Below, in pieces: positions 6,647 to 12,551 of a DNA stretch of 15,503 nucleotides (within the stretch, counting starts at the first letter, position 1; every line of letters starts with the position of its first letter). The stretch covers positions 1 through 15,503 of the forward strand of contig JBEKCP010000063.1 of the NCBI GenBank assembly GCA_050014815.1, read 5' to 3'. The notes beneath the pieces were generated by a model that saw only the letters and a program-made list of their open reading frames with translations, was not told the DNA's origin and searched no databases. Made by a program: the position numbers and the translations under genes. The stretch is from JBEKCP01 sp050014815. GTDB taxonomy: Bacteria; Planctomycetota; Planctomycetia; Pirellulales; Thermoguttaceae.

Positions 6647-6870
6647 CCTGGTGGTTCATTTCACCCGATCTAATGCCTGCCGGGTGCCGCCCACCCGGCG
6701 GCGGCAACGGTCCCTGCCGGATCAGAGCGGCAAGTCCAGCGGGCCATGGTGAGAACATGAGCCATGTTGTAATCCTGCCTAACCTTGATTCTAAAAGACA
6801 CCGGCGATATCGAGGCGGGGATATAACGGGGGAATCCGGCTCAACCGGGTGTCGAAATAGTCGGTGGCCA
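6647..6870. other. Intergenic region with one hairpin and one operator-like palindrome
   Basis: No convincing gene lies between the glutathione peroxidase promoter and the next promoter. Two structures stand out. An 8-bp hairpin pairs GCCGGGTG (6679-6686) with CACCCGGC (6692-6699). A 15-bp palindrome, AACATG-AGC-CATGTT (6754-6768), has the form of a dimeric repressor site but is over 100 bp from either flanking promoter. Short reading frames on both strands lack a Shine-Dalgarno and family resemblance. Confidence 0.4.
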
Positions 6871-6879
6871 TGGTACAAT
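6871..6879 (+). promoter_or_regulatory. Extended -10 promoter of the 69-residue protein gene
   Basis: TGG-TACAAT has the TGN extension (6871-6873) and a 5-of-6 -10 box (6874-6879). No recognisable -35 box is present at 16-18 bp, which is usual for extended -10 promoters. The predicted leader is about 37 nt. Confidence 0.4.
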
Positions 6880-6922
6880 TGGATGGACGCATGTCACTTG
6901 TCCTTTCCGAAAGGCGAATTGG

Positions 6923-7132
6923 ATGAATCGCGAAGCGATGGAAGAGCTATTGCGGCGACAACCCTTCGAGCCGTTTGAGATACGGCTGACCAACGGAGAG
7001 AAACACGAAGTCCGCCACCCGGAAATGGTCCTCATGCTCAAGTCGCGGCTCGTGATTGCCCTTCCTGATGACCGCATGGTCATCTGTCCTTTGCTGCACA
7101 TTGCCAGCGTGGAAACTCTGCAATCCGCCTAG
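6923..7132 (+). CDS. Small conserved protein of a planctomycete family, unknown function
   Basis: The 69-residue cytoplasmic protein starts MNREAMEELLRRQPFEPFEIRLTNG. It then has HEVRHPEMVLMLKSRLVIALPDDRMVICPLLHIASVE. From memory, small proteins with the order RRQPFEPF - HPEMV - LLHI recur in planctomycete genomes, always as hypothetical proteins. No catalytic or metal-binding motif is visible; the pattern suggests a compact alpha plus beta-barrel fold, which is inference. It has an AAGG Shine-Dalgarno 7 nt before the ATG. It is flanked by its own extended -10 promoter and by a separate promoter for the SPFH gene, so it is probably monocistronic. Despite its size, family resemblance and base composition support a real gene. 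Confidence 0.8.
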   Translation: MNREAMEELLRRQPFEPFEIRLTNGEKHEVRHPEMVLMLKSRLVIALPDDRMVICPLLHIASVETLQSA

Positions 7133-7179
7133 GACCACGTACGGCGGGGCCGCCACCCCCCCTGCATCTCCCCGAATGT

Positions 7180-7208
7180 TTGCAAGGCGGCTAGCCGCCA
7201 ATCATAAT
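7180..7208 (+). promoter_or_regulatory. Promoter of the SPFH gene with a palindrome filling the spacer
   Basis: TTGCAA (7180-7185; 4 of 6) and CATAAT (7203-7208; 5 of 6) are 17 bp apart. The spacer holds the perfect 14-bp palindrome GGCGGCTAGCCGCC (7186-7199), an ideal place for a repressor operator. The leader would be about 79 nt, ending in GAGGAG before ATG 7294. As RNA the palindrome is a 5-bp stem with a CTAG loop, so it might instead help end the upstream transcript. Confidence 0.4.
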
Positions 7209-7293
7209 GGGTTCCGTCCAATCGGAGCCCTGTCTCATCCGGGCCGGCGAGAAAACCCGTGTACAACCCCCATCGGGGCGAGGAGTTGCCAGC

Positions 7294-9261
7294 ATGTCAC
7301 CCTTGGAATTCTTGATGTTGCACTACTGGTGGACGGCCGCGGCCGTCCTGGCGGCCGTGATCGTGGTCATCGTGCTCCCCTCGATCCGCATTATCGGCCC
7401 CACCGAGGTCGGACTGGTCACCAAGCGGTTCGCCCTCCGGAAGCTTCCCAGCGACAACCCGATCGCCTTTCACGGCGAGGCGGGCTACCAGGCCGACCTC
7501 TTGATGCCGGGCTGGCACCTCAAACTATGGATCATGTATCTTGTGGAAAAGCATCCGTGGGTACAGGTCCGCGCGGGCGAGATCGGCGTGGTCGTGGCGC
7601 AGGTGGGCCGATCCTTGCCCGTCGGCGCCAAGTCGGCCGAGTCGCTGAGCGGGCTGAACCTGATCGCCGATCTGCGAGGGTGGCTGAAGGCCGGCGGACA
7701 GAAGGGCGTTCAGCGGCCCGTGCTGCCGCCCGGCAGCCTGATGCCCGTGCACCCGGTCGGCTTCGTCGTGATTACCCGGGAGCGCGTTTACGGCGCGCCG
7801 GTGGCCCAGGAGTTCCAGCGGTTGCAGGCGCGGGGCAAGCTCACGTACGAGGCGTTCGGCCTGAGCGAGAACCAGTTGAAGGTCACGGTCATCACGCCGC
7901 GCTCGGCCGGCAACCTGGGAGTGGTCGATACCTGCGGCATCGTCACGGTGCTGGACGGTCCGCCGCTCTCGGGCGGCGCCATCGCCAGCCGGCTGGGCGA
8001 GTTCGAAGACATCAAGCGGCTGGAGGGCCAGGCCGCCACCGACCAGACGCTCATCGAGGCCCTGATCGGGTCCAAGTCGGTCGAGCACAACAACTACCAG
8101 GACTTCGACGCTTTTCTGAAGGCCGGCGGCCGGATCGGGCTGCAGCACGACCCGCTGCTCTACGGGGCGTACCTCCTGAACCCGTTCCTGGTGCGGGTGG
8201 AAGAAGTCCCCATGCTGGTCGTCAACCAGGGCGAGGTGGCCGTGATCAAGGCCTACGTCGGCCTGCCGACCGAGGACACGTCGGGGGCGGCGTTCAAGTT
8301 CGGGTCGATCGTGCGGCCGGGCCATCGCGGCATCTGGCAGGAACCGCTGCGGACCGGCAAGTATGCCATCAACCCGAGGTGCTACGAGGCCGAGCACGTG
8401 CCGACGGCCATCCTGAGCCTCAATTGGTCCGAGGCGGTGAGCGAGGCCCACAAGCTCGACGAGCGGCTGTCGAAGATCGTGGCCAAGAGCCGGGAAGGCT
8501 TCATTTTCAGCATCGAGCTGGTCGTGCAGATCCACGTGCCCGACACGACGGCGCCGCGGGTCATCAGCATGGTCGGCACGATAGCCAACCTTGTCAACGA
8601 GGTGCTGCAAGCGGCCGTGGGGAACCATTTCCGCGACAATCTCCAGGCCATGCCGGCGGTCCAGTTCATCGAGACCCGCCAGATGGTGCAGCAGACCGCG
8701 CTGGAGCACATTCGCGACCAATTGATGCAATACGAAGTGGAAACCCGCGGCGTGTACATCCAGGACGTGATCCTGCCGGACGAGCTGGTCAAGGTCCTTA
8801 CGCAGCGGGAGATCGCCAACCAGGTGAAGGCGACCTACCGGATGCAGCAGGAGGCCCAGCAGCTTCGGATCGCCATGGAGCAGACCAAGGGGACGGCCGA
8901 CATGCAGGCCCAGTTGGCCCAGGCCCAGGTGGGCGTGGAAATCGCCGCGCAGACCGCCGCCGCCCGAAAGAAACAGGCCGAAGGCGAGGCGACGTACATC
9001 GCCGAGACCGGCCGGGCCAAGGGCGCCGAGGTGGAAGCGGTGGGACTGGCCCGCGCCAAGGGCTTCGAGGCCCAGGTCCGCGCCCTGGGGCAAGGACCCA
9101 CGGCCGTCATCAACGTCGCCACCGCGCTGGCCGAGCGGGGCGTGAAGATCATGCCGGACATCCTGGCCATGGGCGGCGGAGGCAACCTCGATGGCGTCGG
9201 CGCCACATTGATGAAGTTCCTCGCCGACCGGGCAGCGCCCGCGGCCAAGACGGACGGGTGA
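7294..9261 (+). CDS. Large SPFH/band-7 (flotillin-like) membrane scaffold protein
   Basis: The 655-residue protein has an N-terminal membrane helix (about 12-30) followed at once by IRIIGPTEVGLVTKRF. Flotillin-type SPFH proteins organise membrane microdomains as large oligomers. The main SPFH domain spans about 308-500 and includes NQGEVAVIKAYVG (311-323), SIVRPGHRGIW (338-348), the FSIELVVQIHV strand (405-415) and VETRGVYIQDVILPDEL (482-498). After it comes a long Ala/Gln/Glu-rich helix (about 500-600, QREIANQVKATYR, RKKQAEGEATYIAETGRAKG), typical of flotillin coiled coils, and a short tail. The ~270 residues before the main domain carry further GEVGVV-like strands near 37, 95 and 213, so the N-terminal part may be duplicated. 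The open frame extends to 7207, but ATG 7294 has GAGGAG upstream and directly precedes the helix. Confidence 0.88.
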   Translation: MSPLEFLMLHYWWTAAAVLAAVIVVIVLPSIRIIGPTEVGLVTKRFALRKLPSDNPIAFHGEAGYQADLLMPGWHLKLWIMYLVEKHPWVQVRAGEIGVVVAQVGRSLPVGAKSAESLSGLNLIADLRGWLKAGGQKGVQRPVLPPGSLMPVHPVGFVVITRERVYGAPVAQEFQRLQARGKLTYEAFGLSENQLKVTVITPRSAGNLGVVDTCGIVTVLDGPPLSGGAIASRLGEFEDIKRLEGQAATDQTLIEALIGSKSVEHNNYQDFDAFLKAGGRIGLQHDPLLYGAYLLNPFLVRVEEVPMLVVNQGEVAVIKAYVGLPTEDTSGAAFKFGSIVRPGHRGIWQEPLRTGKYAINPRCYEAEHVPTAILSLNWSEAVSEAHKLDERLSKIVAKSREGFIFSIELVVQIHVPDTTAPRVISMVGTIANLVNEVLQAAVGNHFRDNLQAMPAVQFIETRQMVQQTALEHIRDQLMQYEVETRGVYIQDVILPDELVKVLTQREIANQVKATYRMQQEAQQLRIAMEQTKGTADMQAQLAQAQVGVEIAAQTAAARKKQAEGEATYIAETGRAKGAEVEAVGLARAKGFEAQVRALGQGPTAVINVATALAERGVKIMPDILAMGGGGNLDGVGATLMKFLADRAAPAAKTDG

Positions 9262-9269
9262 CCGTCTTG
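9246..9269 (+). terminator. Hairpin across the SPFH stop codon
   Basis: A perfect 8-bp stem, CAAGACGG (9246-9253) with CCGTCTTG (9262-9269), has an 8-nt loop containing the TGA stop codon. No U-tract follows, so intrinsic termination here alone is doubtful. It may act with the large inverted repeat 12 nt downstream. Confidence 0.3.
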
Positions 9270-9281
9270 CGGGAAGACTAT

Positions 9282-9388
9282 CGTTTAGCGGGCGGGCCGG
9301 GTACCCTCTGGGTGCGCCGCGTTGGAGTATGCCTTTGTCTGCGTATCACGCGGCGCACCCAGAGGGTACCCGGCCCGCCCGCTAAACG
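9282..9388. repeat. Perfect 41-bp inverted repeat with 25-nt loop
   Basis: Bases 9282-9322 and 9348-9388 are exact reverse complements over 41 bp, with a 25-nt centre (9323-9347). The arms begin CGTTTAGCGGGCGGGCCGGG and contain GGTACC. The element fills the gap between the convergent SPFH and sixA genes, ending 9 nt before the sixA stop. Transcripts from either side would fold into a very stable stem, so it could stop RNA polymerase or protect both 3' ends. No flanking target-site duplication was seen. A MITE or REP-like dispersed repeat is the best guess. Perfect identity of the arms suggests recent formation or maintenance by gene conversion. Confidence 0.9.
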
Positions 9389-9397
9389 GGTGCAACT

Positions 9398-9892
9398 TCA
9401 CCACCCCAGCATCTTCGCCGCCAGCAGCCAGCGAAGCTCCCCAAGGCCGGAGCGGATCGGGTCGTCCAGCCGCACGCAGGCGATCGCCCCTTTGCCGAAA
9501 TGGATTTGACCGCCGCTGGCGCCGATCATGCCGGCCGCCAGGTGGTTGACGTCCGGGGCGTGGCCGACCCAGGCAATCTGCTCGTACTCGTCCTGCTGCC
9601 GCGCGGTCCAATCCAGCAGTCCCGTCGGATCTCCGCCGGGCCGGAGGTACTCGCAAAGGACGACCTCCGACCGCGGTCCGACCGCCCCGGCCAGGACCTC
9701 GGCCGTTTGGAGGCACCGCACCAGCGGGCTGGTGGCGATCAGGTCCGGCGTCACGCCGCGGGAAACGAGCATTTCGGCCATTCGGGCGAACCGCTTTCGC
9801 CCCTCCGGAGTCAACGGCCGTTGGGCGTCGCTGGGCCAGGCCGGATCCCCCATGGGCTCGGCCCAGGCATGACGGATGATGAACAACTCCAT
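9398..9892 (-). CDS. sixA: SixA-type phosphohistidine phosphatase
   Basis: The 164-residue cytoplasmic protein belongs to the histidine phosphatase (phosphoglycerate mutase-like) superfamily. The N-terminus MELFIIRHAWAEP carries Arg7-His8, the phospho-accepting histidine of the RHG/RHA motif. Arg59 in TSPLVRCLQTAE and His111 in WVGHAPDV complete the phosphate pocket. The short length without an inserted cap domain fits SixA, which removes phosphate from phosphohistidine in HPt domains. The upstream frame continues to 9979 through a repeat of low-complexity codons (PSPCPLPEGEG), but ATG 9892 is the family start, with an AAGGA Shine-Dalgarno. It converges with the SPFH gene and follows the RNase HII-like gene on the same strand, separated by the inverted repeat pair. 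Confidence 0.9.
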   Translation of the reverse strand: MELFIIRHAWAEPMGDPAWPSDAQRPLTPEGRKRFARMAEMLVSRGVTPDLIATSPLVRCLQTAEVLAGAVGPRSEVVLCEYLRPGGDPTGLLDWTARQQDEYEQIAWVGHAPDVNHLAAGMIGASGGQIHFGKGAIACVRLDDPIRSGLGELRWLLAAKMLGW

Positions 9893-9913
9893 GGCAAGTC
9901 CTTTCCCCTCCAA

Positions 9914-10039
9914 GGTCCCCTCTCCCTCTGGGAGAGGGCAGGGTGAGGGGGCGCCAAGGAGGATTTTGCTTTTCCACATTGCGCGTCAAGCGTAGCTCCC
10001 CCTCACCCCCTGCCCCTCTCCCGGAGGGAGAGGGGAGCC
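9914..10039. repeat. Inverted pair of GAGAGGG/CCCTCTCCC palindromic repeats
   Basis: Copy 1 (9914-9951) and copy 2 (9998-10039) are reverse complements with a few mismatches and short indels, separated by 46 nt. Each copy contains its own small hairpin (CCCTCTCCC facing GGGAGAGGG-like bases). Translated in one frame they give the PSPCPLPEGEG-like string, a widely dispersed bacterial intergenic repeat known from established annotation experience. It lies between the RNase HII-like gene and sixA, both on the minus strand, and could fold into a long stem in a read-through transcript. Confidence 0.75.
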
Positions 10040-10057
10040 TTGTGCCAGACTCTACAA

Positions 10058-11053
10058 CTATCTTTCACGCCACAGTACCCGATCCTCGATTCCCAACGCC
10101 CGCTGGACGGGGGCGATTTCGTCCCGGAACCGCCGGGCATCTTGCGGATAACCGGCCGTCGGGCGGAGTCCCGGCACCCGCCGGCACCAGAACTCCCCCA
10201 GCGCCCGCATCGCCAATTCGCGGAGATACTTCGACGCCATCGAAGCCAAGGCCGTCGGCAAGTGCGACTCCCCCTTGGCCTGGAAAGAAATCTCGACGCG
10301 GCGGTTTTGCGGGCCGAAGCGATAGACGCTCCGCTGGCGCCCTTCACCGTGGGTCTCGATGAAGCCGTCGGGAAAGAAGTCGAGCAGGAGCGGCAGGTAA
10401 TGGTTTCGCCCGCCATGCTTGTCGCAGACGATCGAGATCGGCCCGGCGCCCAGTGGGGCGGTGACGCGGGCCACCAGGCCGAGCGTCCACCGCGACAGGG
10501 CCTCGCCCTTGCTGCCGTAGAGCCCGACGGTTTCGTTGAACTCGTCCGGAAAGATTGCCAGGCTCCGCAGCCCGATCAGCCGGACGCCGGCCACCCGGAG
10601 GGTTTCTTCGACGATAGGGCGGAGCCGGCGGAGTTCCTCCGGTTGGGCGTCCAGTGGTGCGGGCTGGTCGTCGCAGCCGTCGCAGAGGGCGGCTTGCCGG
10701 CCCGCCGCGGACCAGCCCGCCAGTCGCTGCCACACTTCACCCACGGTACGCGGGATCTTCGCCGGCTCGGACTCCTCACTCCGCTCTTCGACCGCCCAGG
10801 CGGCCCAAAGGCCGCGCTCCAGCAGTCTCAGACCATGGCCTGAATGGTACAGGAGCTTCGAGTCGGCGATGGCCACCCGCGGCACGGCCCCATCTCCGCC
10901 GGGCTGGGGCGCCCTGGAAACGGCGGCCGCGAGCGGTTCGTAGAGACCGTCCTTCTCGACGCCGTTCGACACCTGCCACACGCTGGCCGAAATTACCAGC
11001 GGCCCCAGATTCGGCCCGTATCCGGCTTCATCGGTTCCGACCAGAAAGGCCAT
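10058..11053 (-). CDS. Divergent ribonuclease HII-like protein
   Basis: The 331-residue protein has the hallmarks of the RNase HII/HIII fold, which cuts RNA in RNA-DNA hybrids. The N-terminus VGTDEAGYGPNLGPLVISA matches the family GxDEAGRGPxxGPxV motif, with Asp8-Glu9 as metal ligands; the usual Arg is Tyr. VAIADSKLL (61-69, Asp64) matches the DSKxL motif. CDKHGG (Asp211) fits the third catalytic Asp. SHLPTALASMASKYLRE matches the late helical motif with ASxxAK, and PTAGYPQDARRFRDE matches the archaeal-type GYPxD tail. About 140 residues between Asp64 and Asp211 are an expansion; the usual protein has 200-230 residues. It includes a CDGCDD stretch (124-129). ATG 11062 is also possible, but GGAGG is only 2 nt from it and 11 nt from ATG 11053. 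Whether it is active, or the only RNase HII of the cell, is unknown. Confidence 0.8.
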   Translation of the reverse strand: MAFLVGTDEAGYGPNLGPLVISASVWQVSNGVEKDGLYEPLAAAVSRAPQPGGDGAVPRVAIADSKLLYHSGHGLRLLERGLWAAWAVEERSEESEPAKIPRTVGEVWQRLAGWSAAGRQAALCDGCDDQPAPLDAQPEELRRLRPIVEETLRVAGVRLIGLRSLAIFPDEFNETVGLYGSKGEALSRWTLGLVARVTAPLGAGPISIVCDKHGGRNHYLPLLLDFFPDGFIETHGEGRQRSVYRFGPQNRRVEISFQAKGESHLPTALASMASKYLRELAMRALGEFWCRRVPGLRPTAGYPQDARRFRDEIAPVQRALGIEDRVLWRER

Positions 11054-11134
11054 CCGCGGCATCCCCTCCGGCCATCAGCGTATCAGTTCCGGGCACGAAG
11101 GGCCAGGGGCGCCCGGCGGCTACCACCAATGACG

Positions 11135-11255
11135 CAGCCACGGATGCAACACGGATGGACACGGATGCTTCAGTAAACGAATCGCTCGAATCCACCTTCG
11201 TTCTGCCGAGGTTGAGCATTCGATCTGTGTTCGATCCGTGTTCCATCCGTGGCTG
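11135..11255. repeat. 121-bp MITE-like element with imperfect inverted ends
   Basis: The ends CAGCCACGGATG (11135-11146) and CATCCGTGGCTG (11244-11255) are a perfect 12-bp inverted repeat. The homology continues inward imperfectly to about 33 bp, with roughly four differences including one gap. Each arm contains three spaced copies of a CACGGAT-like word (CACGGATG three times at 11139-11167). The centre (about 11169-11220) has no reading frame. The element sits in the divergent space between the RNase HII-like and GTPase genes. I recall CACGGATG-type repeats as common intergenic sequence in planctomycetes. No target duplication was found. Confidence 0.65.
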
Positions 11256-11293
11256 AATTCGGAATGGTTCGTCGGCCGGCCCTAGACCATCGT

Positions 11294-11322
11294 TTGGCAG
11301 AACCGGCGAAGAGGCGTACAAT
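11294..11322 (+). promoter_or_regulatory. Promoter placing the start of transcription on the GTPase ATG
   Basis: TTGGCA (11294-11299; 5 of 6) and TACAAT (11317-11322; 5 of 6) are separated by the optimal 17 bp. The ATG at 11329 begins 7 nt after the -10 box, exactly where transcription should begin. No Shine-Dalgarno is found at a usual distance. A leaderless mRNA is therefore predicted. Confidence 0.65.
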
Positions 11323-11328
11323 TGTCCG

Positions 11329-12408
11329 ATGATGGCCGACCATTCGTTGCGAGTGATCCAACTCACCCCGCCGGGCCGCGGGGCAATCGCAACACTCCGG
11401 ATCGAAGGGCCCGGGGCCTTGGAAGCCGCCAGTCGCCATTTTTCGTCCCCCAGCGGCCGGCCGCCCGCCGATTTTGCCGATAACCGGCTTGTCGTTGGAC
11501 GCTTCGGCGGCAGCCCGGGCGAGGAGGTCGTGCTGAGGCGGCTTTCCGACGAGGCGGTCGAGATCCACTGCCATGGCGGGGTGGCCGCGGTCGCCCGGAT
11601 CGAGCAGGCGTTGGTTCAATCGGGGGCCCAACGGCTTTCGTGGCAGGAGTGGATTTCCCGGCAGGAACCTGACGAGATCTCCGCCGCGGCCCGGATCGCG
11701 CTGGCGGAGGCCCGCACGCTGCGGACCGCGGCCATCCTGGCGGACCAGTACGGCGGGGCACTCAGGCATGCCTTCGAGACAATTCAGGCGGCCCTCCGCC
11801 GCGGAGAGAACGCCTCGGCCCGGCGGCAGTGCGAGGCGCTTCGGGCCATGGCGCCGGTGGGCCTCCACCTCGTTCACCCCTGGCAAGTCGTGGTGGCCGG
11901 ATCTCCGAACGTCGGCAAGAGCAGCCTGATCAATGCCCTGGCCGGCTATCCGCGGTCGATCGTACACTCGGCCCCCGGCACGACCCGCGACGCGGTAACC
12001 GTCGAGACCGTCCTCGACGGTTGGCCGGTGGAACTTTGCGATACGGCCGGGCTGCGGACTGCCGGCGATGCGGTCGAGCGCGCCGGCATCGAACTTGCCC
12101 GCCGGAGGATGGCCCGGGCGGACCTGGTGCTCTTGGTCTTCGATCGCAGTCAGCCTTGGTCCGGGGTGGAAGACGCCTTGTGTGCCGAGTGGCCGGGGGC
12201 CCTGATTGTTTACAACAAGAGCGATTTGCCGCCGGCCGCGGCTGCGCCGTCACCGCCGGGCGTGCTCGTCAGCGCTGTCCGGGGCGACGCCATCGACGCC
12301 TTATCGAAGGCGATCATCGACCGCCTGGTCCCGCACCCGCCGCCGCCCGGGGCGGCCGTACCGTTTACTCAGGAGCAATTGGCTGCTTGCCGGCCGCGTG
12401 CTGGGTAA
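11329..12408 (+). CDS. Short MnmE/TrmE-like GTPase
   Basis: The 359-residue protein resembles the tRNA-modification GTPase MnmE, which with MnmG modifies the wobble uridine (carboxymethylaminomethyl group) of some tRNAs. The N-terminal TrmE-like domain (about 1-115) has TPPGRGAIATLRIEGPGA (13-30) and EIHCHGG (78-84). The GTPase domain has G1 GSPNVGKSS (191-199), G2 GTTRD (217-221), G3 DTAG (238-241), G4 NKSD (296-299) and G5 SA (315-316). MnmE is about 450 residues long, with a helical C-terminal end carrying the catalytic Cys of CIGK. Here the protein stops at about 359, with PFTQEQLAACRPRAG and no CIGK, and the helical region is short. It is likely a paralogue with another role. Two adjacent ATG codons (11329, 11332) exist; the first coincides with the predicted transcription start. 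Confidence 0.85.
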   Translation: MMADHSLRVIQLTPPGRGAIATLRIEGPGALEAASRHFSSPSGRPPADFADNRLVVGRFGGSPGEEVVLRRLSDEAVEIHCHGGVAAVARIEQALVQSGAQRLSWQEWISRQEPDEISAAARIALAEARTLRTAAILADQYGGALRHAFETIQAALRRGENASARRQCEALRAMAPVGLHLVHPWQVVVAGSPNVGKSSLINALAGYPRSIVHSAPGTTRDAVTVETVLDGWPVELCDTAGLRTAGDAVERAGIELARRRMARADLVLLVFDRSQPWSGVEDALCAEWPGALIVYNKSDLPPAAAAPSPPGVLVSAVRGDAIDALSKAIIDRLVPHPPPPGAAVPFTQEQLAACRPRAG

Positions 12409-12551
12409 GCGGCCGTCCCCCCTCTCCCCTTACATTTATCTGTTGACCTACCCGGTGTGGGCGCGCGGTGACGACCGACTGGTGAAATCCCCGAACGAGC
12501 CGAGGTGGAACAACCGCTGCTTTGGCCTTGGTCCTTTCTCGCTCGCACGCG

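Noticed and set aside
7525..9093. 522-codon minus-strand open frame opposite the SPFH gene
   Set aside because: It is a His/Leu/Arg-rich shadow of the SPFH reading frame with no Shine-Dalgarno or domain.
11829..12446. Plus-strand open frame overlapping the GTPase gene
   Set aside because: It is a shadow frame rich in Arg and Gly. The GTPase frame contains all G-box motifs.
12409..12551. A terminator or small gene between the GTPase and HEAT-repeat genes
   Set aside because: No stable stem with a U-tract or convincing reading frame was seen.
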